Position numbers and translations under genes: made by a program
Shown here: positions 33,756 through 42,559 of the stretch, in pieces
Position numbering within the stretch: the stretch's first letter is position 1
Layout of the letters: each line of letters opens with the position of its first letter
The notes under the pieces: model-generated
What the model was told of the DNA's origin: nothing
Database searches by the model: none
Seen by the model: only the letters and a program-made list of their open reading frames with translations
DNA from: Flavobacterium sp. CF136
GTDB lineage: Bacteria > Bacteroidota > Bacteroidia > Flavobacteriales > Flavobacteriaceae
Direction: 5' to 3'
DNA length: 64,000 bases
NCBI RefSeq assembly: GCF_000282055.1
Contig: NZ_AKJZ01000018.1
Span: 1 to 64,000 of the forward strand

Positions 33756-36086
33756 ATGAAACCAATTGATTTTATTGGAATTAAGAATTTTAGAGTATTC
33801 GATGACCAAGAAGGAATTTTTGAAGAACTTTCTTCGATCAATTTACTCACAGGCACAAATAATTCAGGTAAAAGTTCGATAATAAAATACCTTCAGATGC
33901 TTAAGAATAGTGTCGCTGGAAGTAAAATTCCCTTTGATTTGGATTTAAACGAGCAGGAACACTTCTTGGGAGATTTTGAAAATGTATTAAATAATACAGC
34001 TAATAGAAATATTGAAATTTCTCTACCTTTTACATTTTTAGGGATAACAACAATCTATTCAACACTTTCTTTTGAAATACCGTCACATAATGACAGTTAC
34101 AATGGGCATCTGAGAAAAATTACGATAACTGATAAAAAAGATAATACTGATCTTTTTTCATTTTCCTATAGAGAAGCAACTGATTCAGAGAAAGATTCTC
34201 ATTTAAAGAAACATCAGCTTAAAATGCAGGAGTATGAACAAAAAAAGAGCGCTGAAGAAGAAAAAACACTAGTAGAACAATTTCTTAATCCATCTTATTA
34301 TATGTCGCCTTACAGTCCACTTATTGCATATATTGACTGGAGCATCAATGTGGAAAAATTAAGATATTATGTTAAGGGATTATTAGAGTTCTATGAAGTC
34401 TATTTAAAAAATAAACGAAATGAAAATTTTCTAGAGGGTGCTGATAAAGAATTGGAAAAAAAATCTTTTAGTGCTTCTTTTTTTATAAAGTCACTTAAAA
34501 GCGATATGTTGGTTGAATCTTGGAAAGCTTTCCTTGAAAGTGATTTTAGAACTGGGACAAAGCTTAGTGGACAGGAATCACTTCTGGAACATGACTTCCA
34601 GTCTGAAGAATACTTTTGGCCTGAGCCGCAAATTGAAGAAATATTACACTATCAGTCTATTGATATTTTAAATAAAAACCTAAACTGGAAAAATAATTCG
34701 GATCCAGAAAATGAATACTTTGTCATTTCTGAATGTTTTAAAAACAGTTACAAAGAACTCATTGGTAGAATTTCAACCATAAATTATCTTTCAACCGTTA
34801 AAGAAGAAAATTCGCGAATATACATTGGTACAAATAATTCAACTTTCACAAAATTATTAAAAGATTACAGCTCTCTTGACATTGATACCCAGTTTGTCAA
34901 TGAATATCTAAAAGCTTTTGAGATCGGTGAAGAAATTGTAGTGAACTTTGAACGTAAACTTCAAATAATTAAAATTTCGATTAAGACTGATCAGTTTCAC
35001 GCACGAGATCTGGTTGATTTTGGTTATGGAATTAAGCAGCTGATTCTGATTTTAATGCATATTGGGGTAATAGCGAAAAAAAACAAAAGGAGTAAAGAAA
35101 TTAGCAATGACGAGGGTGATTATTACCCAAAAGATTATTATGTTCCCAGCCTACTTCTAATTGAAGAACCCGAAACAAACCTCCACCCGAAATGGCAGTC
35201 TTTGTTGGCAGAAATGTTTGTAAAGGCTAATAAATTATATAATATCCAGTTAGTAATTGAAACGCACAGCGAATATCTCATCAGAAAATTCCAGACCCTT
35301 ACTGCGGAAGGAAAAATTAAGAGTAAGGGCGTCAAGATATTTTATCTAAGGGGAGCACAAAAAATAACAGAAGATAGAAAACAGATAGAAACTATTTTTA
35401 TAGAGTCTGATGGAACAATAGATTATAAACTTTTTGACGACGGTTTCTTCGATGAAGCTGATAAATTGGAACTAAGTCTACTTAATGTTCAGAGAGACAA
35501 TTTCTTCAGAGATTTTGAAGCACTGAAAGCAGATAAAGAGGATAACGAAAACAAAATAGTTGATTTACAGCTGAAGATCGACGAATTTACCAAAAAGGCT
35601 GATATAAGATTGTATCAAACATTGGTAAATGCAATTTTTATTAATTATTCAAAATTGTTACCAGACAGTCTACGGTATTTATCCACTGGTCAGTATCTTT
35701 ATCACAATATCGATGACCATAGTGACTTTTCACCTGTGATCCTTCAATATGGACGGTCAGTTGAGAATGAATTATGCGGCTTATTCAGAAACATTAGTCA
35801 TACAAGAAATTGGATGATCGGAGTCATGCAGGGTGCACTTGAAAGATTTAAATCTATAAGCACAACTATGCCTAACATCAGTTCTACAGAAGTTACATTA
35901 CTGCAGGGGTTATTAGCAGCTACTTTTAATACCCCTCTCAGCTTAAAAATAGAACTGATCGATGATCTACGTGATAAAAGAAATGAAGCTGCACATCCTG
36001 GCCCCATGAGAACTAAGGTGGAAGCCCTTACTTACATGACCAAAACCGAAGATTTTCTCAAGAAGTGGATTGAATTAAAAAAATAA
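33756..36086 (+). CDS. AAA/SMC-like ATPase with C-terminal HEPN-like domain, defence candidate
   Basis: This 776-aa protein has a split ABC/OLD-type ATPase: Walker A GTNNSGKSS (about residues 33-41), an RDLVDFGYGIKQLILIL signature region (about 411-427), Walker B LLLIEEPETNLHP (about 465-477) and the switch histidine in ETHSEYLIRKF (about 501-511). Between the Walker motifs lies a helical insertion of about 370 residues. After a coiled coil (about 575-620) the C-terminal 150 residues are helical. They contain YGRSVENELC and LRDKRNEAAHPGP, the latter giving the R-x4-H motif (RNEAAH, about 741-746) of HEPN ribonucleases. No TOPRIM motif is seen. The plan suggests an ATP-controlled abortive-infection RNase, which is inference. 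Confidence 0.8.
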   Translation: MKPIDFIGIKNFRVFDDQEGIFEELSSINLLTGTNNSGKSSIIKYLQMLKNSVAGSKIPFDLDLNEQEHFLGDFENVLNNTANRNIEISLPFTFLGITTIYSTLSFEIPSHNDSYNGHLRKITITDKKDNTDLFSFSYREATDSEKDSHLKKHQLKMQEYEQKKSAEEEKTLVEQFLNPSYYMSPYSPLIAYIDWSINVEKLRYYVKGLLEFYEVYLKNKRNENFLEGADKELEKKSFSASFFIKSLKSDMLVESWKAFLESDFRTGTKLSGQESLLEHDFQSEEYFWPEPQIEEILHYQSIDILNKNLNWKNNSDPENEYFVISECFKNSYKELIGRISTINYLSTVKEENSRIYIGTNNSTFTKLLKDYSSLDIDTQFVNEYLKAFEIGEEIVVNFERKLQIIKISIKTDQFHARDLVDFGYGIKQLILILMHIGVIAKKNKRSKEISNDEGDYYPKDYYVPSLLLIEEPETNLHPKWQSLLAEMFVKANKLYNIQLVIETHSEYLIRKFQTLTAEGKIKSKGVKIFYLRGAQKITEDRKQIETIFIESDGTIDYKLFDDGFFDEADKLELSLLNVQRDNFFRDFEALKADKEDNENKIVDLQLKIDEFTKKADIRLYQTLVNAIFINYSKLLPDSLRYLSTGQYLYHNIDDHSDFSPVILQYGRSVENELCGLFRNISHTRNWMIGVMQGALERFKSISTTMPNISSTEVTLLQGLLAATFNTPLSLKIELIDDLRDKRNEAAHPGPMRTKVEALTYMTKTEDFLKKWIELKK

Positions 36087-36195
36087 ATATTTTTAGTGAG
36101 AGAAAAAAATTGAATAGGACTTTAATACCAAAAAATAGAAATTAGAATAGTACTTTAATTTATTTTGGTAAACAAAATGCAGAAATAATACAATA

Positions 36196-36381
36196 AGATA
36201 ATTTAACTTATATAGCAGGCAGAATAGCTGTACATTTTGGATATTGTGAAAAAGACAGTATCAAGTTCTACAATTAGTCTATTTAACTAAAGATCTTTTA
36301 ACACTGAATTGAGATGTTACCGATAAAAATTACGATACCCAAATTGCGAGATTTGGTTTTCATTTAGGCTATAGGTTATAA
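36196..36381 (+). pseudogene. Remnant of the C-terminus of an outer-membrane beta-barrel protein
   Basis: In two frames the DNA reads parts of one barrel end. The first, ending at a TAG at 36274-36276, gives NLTYIAGRIAVHFGY and EKDSIKFYN. The second gives LVYLTKDLLTLN, then TGA (36310-36312), then DVTDKNYDTQIARFGFHLGY and RL before the final TAA. Alternating hydrophobic strands ending in RFGFHLGYRL are typical of OMPs. A frameshift plus a stop codon show it is decayed. The parent family is not identified. Confidence 0.5.
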
Positions 36382-36494
36382 AAACAACAATTCAATAAAA
36401 ACGTTTAAAAGCAGTTTCATAAGTGTATGAACTCATCATTTCTTGGAAACCTATATTTTTGAATTAATCATTATACACTTTCAATATCTTTAAA

Positions 36495-36540
36495 TCATCA
36501 ATAAAATGGTTCGAGAATTGTCCCGTTAGGGCTACAAGGT
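36495..36540 (+). repeat. Degenerate att-like repeat copy 3
   Basis: AATCATCAATAAAATGGTT, then CGAGAATTG and TCCCG, aligns with the arm and core of the copy at 51839-51876 (AATCTTCAATAAACTGGTT, then AGATATTTG and TCCCG). The rest of the core is altered (TTAGGGCTACAAGG). It is followed by a hairpin like the other copies. Confidence 0.45.
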
Positions 36541-36545
36541 TAAAG

Positions 36546-36582
36546 AAAAAGCCTGAGAAATCTAGATTTCTCAGGCTTTTTT
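36546..36582. terminator. Perfect bidirectional hairpin terminator
   Basis: AAAAAGCCTGAGAAATCT and AGATTTCTCAGGCTTTTT are perfect reverse complements with no loop beyond the turn, flanked by A- and T-runs. It can terminate the GH2 transcript from the right and any plus-strand transcript from the left. Confidence 0.85.
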
Positions 36583-36713
36583 TATGGTCTCGATAAAATT
36601 TTTCGATTTTGTAAAATATAAAAAATCCAGTACTTGCAAGGTATGCTGACTTGATTTCAGCTTCCTTTAATTTCATTTGTAAAAAAAAGCAACCTGGGTA
36701 TTAAAAAATTCTA

Positions 36714-39152
36714 TTAACGTTCCGACTTCAAATTTATTTTCCCTTTCTGAAGTCCTTTACCTGTTACTTCCAATTGGATTGAACCTGCTGTTTTGATTGC
36801 TTTTACCAAAACTACAAGTTTACCGCTGAAAAGCTTCATATGATCCTGATGAAATATTTCTAGTGATGTCGCATCACCATTACATGCAGCTCTGTAAGTT
36901 GCAGCCCCTGTTACTTTAAACTGCAGTTCATTATCAGCTACAGGACATGGAATTCCATTTTTATCTACTACTGAAACTGTTACGAAAGAAATATCCTCGC
37001 CATCAGCCTTAATAATTTTTCGATCTGCATTGAGAACAATTTTATACGGATCGCCGGCTGTTTTAACCTCACTTTCGGCAGATTTTTTCCCATTTGAATC
37101 AAATGCTACGACTTTTACCGTTCCCGGCTCATATTTAACATCATTCCACATTAAACGGTAGCGGTTTTGCGGAGTAGAATTATTTTTTTTCTGAACTCCC
37201 ATGCTTTTTCCGTTTACAAAAAGCTCTGCACTGTCATAGTTCGTGTAAACAAATACCGGAGTGATTTCTCCTTCTCTTCCTTTCCAGTTCCAGTGTGGCA
37301 GTATATGAAGCGTTTTATCATTCGTATTCCATCTGCTTCTGTAAAGATAAAAACGGTCTTTAGGAAGTCCTGCTAAATCTGAAATTCCAAAATAAGAACT
37401 TCTTGACGGCCATTTTTCATCATAAGGAGTAGGTTCTCCCAGATAATCAAAACCTGTCCAGACAAATTCTCCAATAACCCACGGTTTGTCATCCTGAAGC
37501 ACAAAATCTTCATCAGGTACATTCGACCAGCTGCAGGCTTCGAGATCATACGAAGAACTTTGAAAATCATCGTATTGTTTATTCTTTTCCTGAACTACAG
37601 GAAACTTATAAATCCCTCTTGAACTCACTGTTGAAGCGGTTTCCGAACCTAAAATAAATCCTTGCGGGAATGCTTTATAAGCTTCTTCATAAAGATGAAC
37701 CCTGTAATTCAATCCCGGAATATCCAGTAAAGATCCAAAACCGGACGCCATCGTTTGTTTTACCTGATCCATTCCGACAGTTACCGGACGTGTAGGGTCT
37801 TCCCTATGAAAAACATCCTGTAAAAATTTGGCTCTTGCCAAACCTTCTTTTCCGTATTGGTCAGGAACTTCATTTCCTGAACTCCACATTACAATGCAAG
37901 GATGATTTCGCGTGGCTCTCACTAAGTTTACAATATCTTTTTCTGCATATTCTTCAAAAAATCGATGGTATCCGTTTTCTACTTTTGGCTTTGCCCATTC
38001 ATCAAAACTTTCTGCAAGGAACATAAATCCCATCTCGTCAGCCAATTCCAATTGTTCAAAAGAAGGCATATTATGAGAACTTCGGATGGCGTTACAGCCC
38101 ATATCTTTTAAAATCGTGAGCTGTCTTTTAAGTGCCGCTTTGTTTACAGCTGCGCCAAGAGGCCCTAAATCATGATGAAGACAAACCCCTTTAAACTTGG
38201 TCACTTTACCATTAAGGCTAAATCCTACTTTTGGTTCGTATTTAATAAATCTGATACCAAACTTTATGTTTTGTTCGTCTTTTAATTTTCCGTCTGCTGC
38301 GTATAATTTGGTTACTGCTGTATACAAATAAGGCGTTTCGGGACTCCATAAATGAGGTTTGGCAACTTCCAACATCTGATGAAATTTTCCATCTTTCGTT
38401 TCTGTACTTTTTTGTGTTGCTACAACCTTGTTATTAGCATCCTTTATTTGGGTCACCATTGATACATTACTGCCATGAAATTCCGCTTTAATATCAACAA
38501 CGGCATTATTCTCTTTCATATCAGGAGTTGTAATAAAAGTACCCCATTGGGTAAAACTTTCTTCCTCAGTTACAACAACACTAACTTTTCTGTAAAGACC
38601 GGCTCCGGGATACCATCTTGAAGAAAATGGCATATTAGTCAGTTTTACAGCCAATACATTTTCTGACCCTTCGATAAGATCATTGGTTATGTCAATAGAA
38701 AAATAACTGTAGCCATACCCCCAGCCTCCTATCTTTTTTCCATTTAAAAAAACCTGAGGTTCACTCATCGCTCCTTCAAAAATAAGGAGTACTTTCTTTC
38801 CTTTTTTAAACTCCGGAAGCGTAAATGTATTACGGTACCAGCCTGTTCCGATATGCGGAAGTGATCCGGTACGGCCTGTTTTTTCGGTTGGAATTTTTTC
38901 TCCGTTTTGTTCAATTGCCGAAACCTGTTTGTCCCATTCTTTATCAAAAGGTCCGTAGATAGCCCAGTCGTGAGGTACACTGACTTTTTCCCATTTCGAA
39001 ACATCAAAATCTACAGCAAAGGCATCTCCTTTTACTTCTTTAGAAAAGCGCCAGTTATCTTTTAAAATAACAGTCTGTGACATCACTTTTCCAGACGAAA
39101 AAATCAATAGAGCTAAAAATAATATTGATTTAAAAATTAATTTCATTTTCAT
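36714..39152 (-). CDS. GH2 beta-galactosidase, exported
   Basis: This 812-aa protein has a signal peptide and the GH2 domain order: sugar-binding jelly roll (about 30-190), Ig-like sandwich (195-300), TIM barrel (305-600) and C-terminal Ig-like domains (FVNGKSMGVQKK, DKNGIPCPVADNE). Catalytic motifs are VMWSSGNEVPD (acid/base Glu) and GEFVWTGFDYLGEP (nucleophile Glu). N-terminal HDWAIYGPFDKEWD and RSSHNMPSFEQLELADEMGF are typical. In a locus with two GH53 endo-galactanases it is most likely an exo-beta-1,4-galactosidase finishing galacto-oligosaccharides in the periplasm. Confidence 0.93.
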   Translation of the reverse strand: MKMKLIFKSILFLALLIFSSGKVMSQTVILKDNWRFSKEVKGDAFAVDFDVSKWEKVSVPHDWAIYGPFDKEWDKQVSAIEQNGEKIPTEKTGRTGSLPHIGTGWYRNTFTLPEFKKGKKVLLIFEGAMSEPQVFLNGKKIGGWGYGYSYFSIDITNDLIEGSENVLAVKLTNMPFSSRWYPGAGLYRKVSVVVTEEESFTQWGTFITTPDMKENNAVVDIKAEFHGSNVSMVTQIKDANNKVVATQKSTETKDGKFHQMLEVAKPHLWSPETPYLYTAVTKLYAADGKLKDEQNIKFGIRFIKYEPKVGFSLNGKVTKFKGVCLHHDLGPLGAAVNKAALKRQLTILKDMGCNAIRSSHNMPSFEQLELADEMGFMFLAESFDEWAKPKVENGYHRFFEEYAEKDIVNLVRATRNHPCIVMWSSGNEVPDQYGKEGLARAKFLQDVFHREDPTRPVTVGMDQVKQTMASGFGSLLDIPGLNYRVHLYEEAYKAFPQGFILGSETASTVSSRGIYKFPVVQEKNKQYDDFQSSSYDLEACSWSNVPDEDFVLQDDKPWVIGEFVWTGFDYLGEPTPYDEKWPSRSSYFGISDLAGLPKDRFYLYRSRWNTNDKTLHILPHWNWKGREGEITPVFVYTNYDSAELFVNGKSMGVQKKNNSTPQNRYRLMWNDVKYEPGTVKVVAFDSNGKKSAESEVKTAGDPYKIVLNADRKIIKADGEDISFVTVSVVDKNGIPCPVADNELQFKVTGAATYRAACNGDATSLEIFHQDHMKLFSGKLVVLVKAIKTAGSIQLEVTGKGLQKGKINLKSER

Positions 39153-39229
39153 TTTGTTTTTACCATTACGAAATTAAGTCCATAAAGTTTAAATAACTTA
39201 ATCTTTAATGGCAAAATTTTATCGTTTAT

Positions 39230-40261
39230 CTAATTTTTGAAAGCATCCAATGCCGGAGATGGTTTTCCGTCAGGAAGCCAGGCGTTTAACTGATAACCAC
39301 TCCAACTTTTTTCGCCTTGTGGTTCCCAGTAAATAACTCCTAAACCTTTATTATCAGGCACACTTTTTACGGCTTTTATAGTCGCTTCAAGCATTTCTTT
39401 AGTGTTTTGTTCTAATGTATAATCCCCACCGACTTCGACCACCATTACTTCTTTATTGTAGCGGGAAGCCATGTCTTTCAGATTATTTTCTAAATCTAAA
39501 ATGGTACTTTGATAATCTGTTTTAATCCAATATGGATAATAGGACAAACCAATTACATCATATTTTACGTTATTCTCAGTAGCTTTATCAAAAAACCATC
39601 TGAATTTTTCGTTTTTGTTTCCTTCGTCCAGATGTACAATAACTTTAATTTTAGAATCTATAGCTTTCGTAGCATCATATCCTTTATTGAGCAATTGTGC
39701 CAGTTGAGCAAAATTGTCTGTATGTCCTTCCGGCCAAAGCATTCCGCTTGGAATTTCATTTCCAACCTGAACCCATTCCGGAGTAACTCCTGCATTTTTT
39801 AGCAATTTCAGCACATCGTACGTATGACTGTACACATCATTCAGTAATTCAGGAAAAGAATGTTTTGCCCAGGCTGCAGGTTTATTTTGTTTGCCCGGAT
39901 CTGCCCAGGAATCGCTGTAATGAAAATCGATCATGATTCGCATTCCTAATTTTTGAGCGCGAACTGCCATGACAACCGTTTCTTCAGGACTGCAGTGTCC
40001 GCTGGCTTTATCATCATTTGGATTTACCCAAACACGTAACCTGATGGTATTTATTCCGCGGTCTTTTAATAATTGCAGACAGTCTTTTTGAGAACCGTCT
40101 GCATCATAAAATTTATAGCCTGTTGCTTCCATTTGTGGTAACCAGCCTACATCTGCTCCTTTTGAAAAAGAATCTTTCGGGCTTGCCATTTTAGATTTAC
40201 ATGAAGTAAATAAAACGGCAGTTATCATCAAAAAAGATATAATTTTACGTAATTTTTTCAT
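39230..40261 (-). CDS. GH53 endo-beta-1,4-galactanase, lipoprotein (second copy)
   Basis: This 343-aa lipoprotein (AVLFTSC lipobox near residue 21) has a GH53 TIM barrel with WLPQMEATGYKFYDADG, NTIRLRVWVNP, MIDFHYSDSWADPGKQ, the acid/base Glu in WVQVGNEIPSG and the nucleophile Glu in VMVVEVGG. It ends with VIYWEPQGE. GH53 cleaves beta-1,4-galactan, as in rhamnogalacturonan I side chains. The start is 3 bp after the stop of the preceding GH53 gene, so they are translationally coupled. Confidence 0.95.
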   Translation of the reverse strand: MKKLRKIISFLMITAVLFTSCKSKMASPKDSFSKGADVGWLPQMEATGYKFYDADGSQKDCLQLLKDRGINTIRLRVWVNPNDDKASGHCSPEETVVMAVRAQKLGMRIMIDFHYSDSWADPGKQNKPAAWAKHSFPELLNDVYSHTYDVLKLLKNAGVTPEWVQVGNEIPSGMLWPEGHTDNFAQLAQLLNKGYDATKAIDSKIKVIVHLDEGNKNEKFRWFFDKATENNVKYDVIGLSYYPYWIKTDYQSTILDLENNLKDMASRYNKEVMVVEVGGDYTLEQNTKEMLEATIKAVKSVPDNKGLGVIYWEPQGEKSWSGYQLNAWLPDGKPSPALDAFKN

Positions 40262-40264
40262 GTT

Positions 40265-41374
40265 TTAGTCTTTGCTGAAAGCCTGCATTACTGATAGGGC
40301 ATTATTATCAAAACTGTATAAAGCCTGGTTTTCAAAAGTAGAACCGCTTGTAGCCTGTTGCCCTTTGAAAGCAACCCACTCGCCTCCCCAATACGCAAAA
40401 CCCTGTCCGTATTCTGATGCTTTTACCTGAGCTCTAACTGCCATTACAAAAGTTCTTTGCCCTGCCGGGGTAGCAGGATAATCCGGAACTAATTGATCAG
40501 CTGCACCTACAATATTATTGGTAAAGTCATTAAACGAAAGTGTAAAAGGATAAGCCGTTTCGGCAATCAGGACTCTTTTGCTGTATTTTTTTCCTAAAGC
40601 ATCAAGAGTTGTTTTTATTTGATTGATGTCTTTTCCGTGCCAAACAGGATAGTATGATAATCCGATATAATCATAATCAATGGTTTTCATTTTGTTAAAA
40701 AACCAGTCTGTACCACCTGCATTTATACCCGCATAATGAATCATGATTTTGGTATTTGGGGCTTTTGCACGAACAGCTGCACTTGCTGTCTTTAAGATGT
40801 CAATACATTGTTGTTCGTTGCTAATTAAATTTCCCTGAGGCCATAGTAATCCGCTGTTGATTTCGTTTCCAATCTGAATAATATCAGGATTGATTTCGGT
40901 AATAATTTTGGATGTATAAGTTGAAACAGCCGTTTTTAAATCGGTAAAAGATAAATTTTTCCATTCTTCAGGAGTAGTCTGAACTCCAGGATCTGCCCAG
41001 TGATCAGAATAATGAACGGTAAGCCATACTCTAAGGCCTGATTGTTTGATTCTTTGAGCAAATTTTTTCACTTCAGCAAAACCTGAATGACCGTTTGAAG
41101 GATTGTTCCACAAACGGATTCGGACTGTATTACACCCCGCATTTCTAAGTGTGGTAAGCATGTCTTCTGCTTTACCGTTGCTGTAAAATTTAGTTCCGCG
41201 TTCTTCCATTTCCGGAAGGTAAGAAACATCCGAAGCTCTGATAAAAGTATCATCAGCAGCCGGCGGATCTACGATAGGCGTATCAGAAGAATCGTTATTT
41301 GAACAGGAAAACTGAATTGCCGTAATCATCAGCAATGCAATTATTGACAGGCGTTTTTTTATCTGTAAAATCAT
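40265..41374 (-). CDS. GH53 endo-beta-1,4-galactanase, lipoprotein (first copy)
   Basis: This 369-aa lipoprotein (lipobox IQFSC near residue 24) has the GH53 barrel: YLPEMEERGTKFY, NTVRIRLWNNPSNGHSG, LTVHYSDHWADPG, the acid/base Glu in IIQIGNEINSGLLWPQG and the nucleophile Glu in VLIAETAYPF. It differs from the second copy in having a 25-residue Asp/Pro-rich linker after the lipid anchor, consistent with surface display. The pair could divide surface and periplasmic cleavage of galactan. The gene follows a hairpin after the SusE-like gene. Confidence 0.95.
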   Translation of the reverse strand: MILQIKKRLSIIALLMITAIQFSCSNNDSSDTPIVDPPAADDTFIRASDVSYLPEMEERGTKFYSNGKAEDMLTTLRNAGCNTVRIRLWNNPSNGHSGFAEVKKFAQRIKQSGLRVWLTVHYSDHWADPGVQTTPEEWKNLSFTDLKTAVSTYTSKIITEINPDIIQIGNEINSGLLWPQGNLISNEQQCIDILKTASAAVRAKAPNTKIMIHYAGINAGGTDWFFNKMKTIDYDYIGLSYYPVWHGKDINQIKTTLDALGKKYSKRVLIAETAYPFTLSFNDFTNNIVGAADQLVPDYPATPAGQRTFVMAVRAQVKASEYGQGFAYWGGEWVAFKGQQATSGSTFENQALYSFDNNALSVMQAFSKD

Positions 41375-41420
41375 AATGATTGAAATTTATAAATTGTTTT
41401 TCTACTTAAAAAAGATTAAG

Positions 41421-41447
41421 AAGCCTCAAATAAGTTACCTGAGGCTT
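41421..41447 (-). terminator. Hairpin between the SusE-like gene and the GH53 pair
   Basis: AAGCCTCA (41421-41428) pairs with TGAGGCTT (41440-41447). On the minus strand the stem is followed by CTTAATCTTTTTT. It probably attenuates transcription after the binding-protein genes of PUL 2, as the hairpin after susD does in PUL 1. Confidence 0.65.
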
Positions 41448-41467
41448 ATCTTAACTTTTTGTCATTA

Positions 41468-42526
41468 TTATTGAACAGCTATTAACATATAACGGTTATC
41501 GATATCATTAAACCAAATATCATATTTACCTGCTTTAATCTGAATATCAGCTCCTGAACTGTCACCAATCCAATTAGTATCAGCAAGGAATTTAAATTTA
41601 CCGTCGGTTGTAAAAGTATAAGTGATTTTCCAGATATGAGGATTAAAAGCTGACTTAGTCATTGCAACACTGCTTCCCCAATTGTCTAATGGTGCAGCAT
41701 CTCCAATTATACCTACTGTCGTGTAACTTGGCATAGTTCCGGTAAAAGGCGCAATTTTATAGGTAAGGTCCTTAATATTTAATTCAAAAGAGTAATAACC
41801 TGAAGCGCTTGTTGGGAAAACACCCGGATCAGCATCACCTTCAGTCGCTCTGTATTGTACTTTTTCTCCACTTGTGCCATACGCTGGAGCCCAGAAACCA
41901 ACTTGTTCAATCAATTTAAAACCGTCTTTGTTTAAATAACCTGTGTAATAGTGTTTTGTATTGTCTGCGGGATCTCTGAAAATTGGCATAAGATTACTGG
42001 TAACACTCCATCCTGCTGCTGTTCCAGGCCCTATTAAGTATAAGTCAACCGGAGGTGTCACGCCTTGGTAAGGAGTTACTACAATGGTAATGATGTCTGA
42101 GAATTTTGGTTCTGAACCCGTTGTTCCTACTGTAGATTTAATTCTTACATCAATAGTACCTTCAACACCAGGTTCTAATCCAAAATCTAGTGCTTTTGCA
42201 TTCAGCTCTGAAACAGAAACGGTTGCATTTGTTGAAGTAGAAGTTGTAATATCAACCGGTGCGGCAAACTCAGTATCGCTAACAGCAAATTGTAATGTGT
42301 AGCTTACAACGGTTGGTGTTCCGTAGCTTACTTTTTCCCAGGTTACAGTCAGCGCAGTATTGTTTGGCGTTTCTTTATTAAGAATTGTAGAAGAACCCGC
42401 TTCTGGTGTGATGATTGCGAAAGCCGCTTCCTGAGGTTCCAAAATCATTAAATTCTCTTCGTTTTCACAAGACCATAATCCTGTAAGCATTGCAATTGCT
42501 ATGAATATTTTATATATATTTTTCAT
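41468..42526 (-). CDS. SusE/SusF-like outer-membrane glycan-binding lipoprotein
   Basis: This 352-aa lipoprotein (LTGLWSC lipobox near residue 20) has an N-terminal SusE domain (about 25-150: TPNNTALTVTWEKVSYG, YTLQFAVS) and two starch-binding-like beta domains (about 155-245 and 255-350: LYLIGPGTAAGW, VGIIGDAAPLDNW). Such proteins help bind the polysaccharide at the surface. It stands third after SusC and SusD, the usual order. Confidence 0.88.
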   Translation of the reverse strand: MKNIYKIFIAIAMLTGLWSCENEENLMILEPQEAAFAIITPEAGSSTILNKETPNNTALTVTWEKVSYGTPTVVSYTLQFAVSDTEFAAPVDITTSTSTNATVSVSELNAKALDFGLEPGVEGTIDVRIKSTVGTTGSEPKFSDIITIVVTPYQGVTPPVDLYLIGPGTAAGWSVTSNLMPIFRDPADNTKHYYTGYLNKDGFKLIEQVGFWAPAYGTSGEKVQYRATEGDADPGVFPTSASGYYSFELNIKDLTYKIAPFTGTMPSYTTVGIIGDAAPLDNWGSSVAMTKSAFNPHIWKITYTFTTDGKFKFLADTNWIGDSSGADIQIKAGKYDIWFNDIDNRYMLIAVQ

Positions 42527-42559
42527 TTTCTTATCGTTTATATTGTTAAAAAAAGGTGT

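Larger units (their letters stand above)
36087..36713. other. Gap between module B and the galactan PUL
   Basis: This 627-bp gap contains a decayed outer-membrane-protein gene end (36196-36381), a degenerate att-like repeat (36495-36540) and a perfect hairpin terminator (36546-36582). A 70-residue minus-strand frame across the hairpin is not credible. Confidence 0.6.

Noticed and set aside
36511..36540. A second partial tRNA gene (GGTTCGAG-like T arm)
   Set aside because: Only a T-loop-like string is present; no anticodon or acceptor stem can be drawn. It is better explained as a degenerate copy of the att-like repeat.
36464..36676. 70-residue minus-strand frame
   Set aside because: It runs through a perfect terminator hairpin and a degenerate att-like repeat, so it is not a credible gene.
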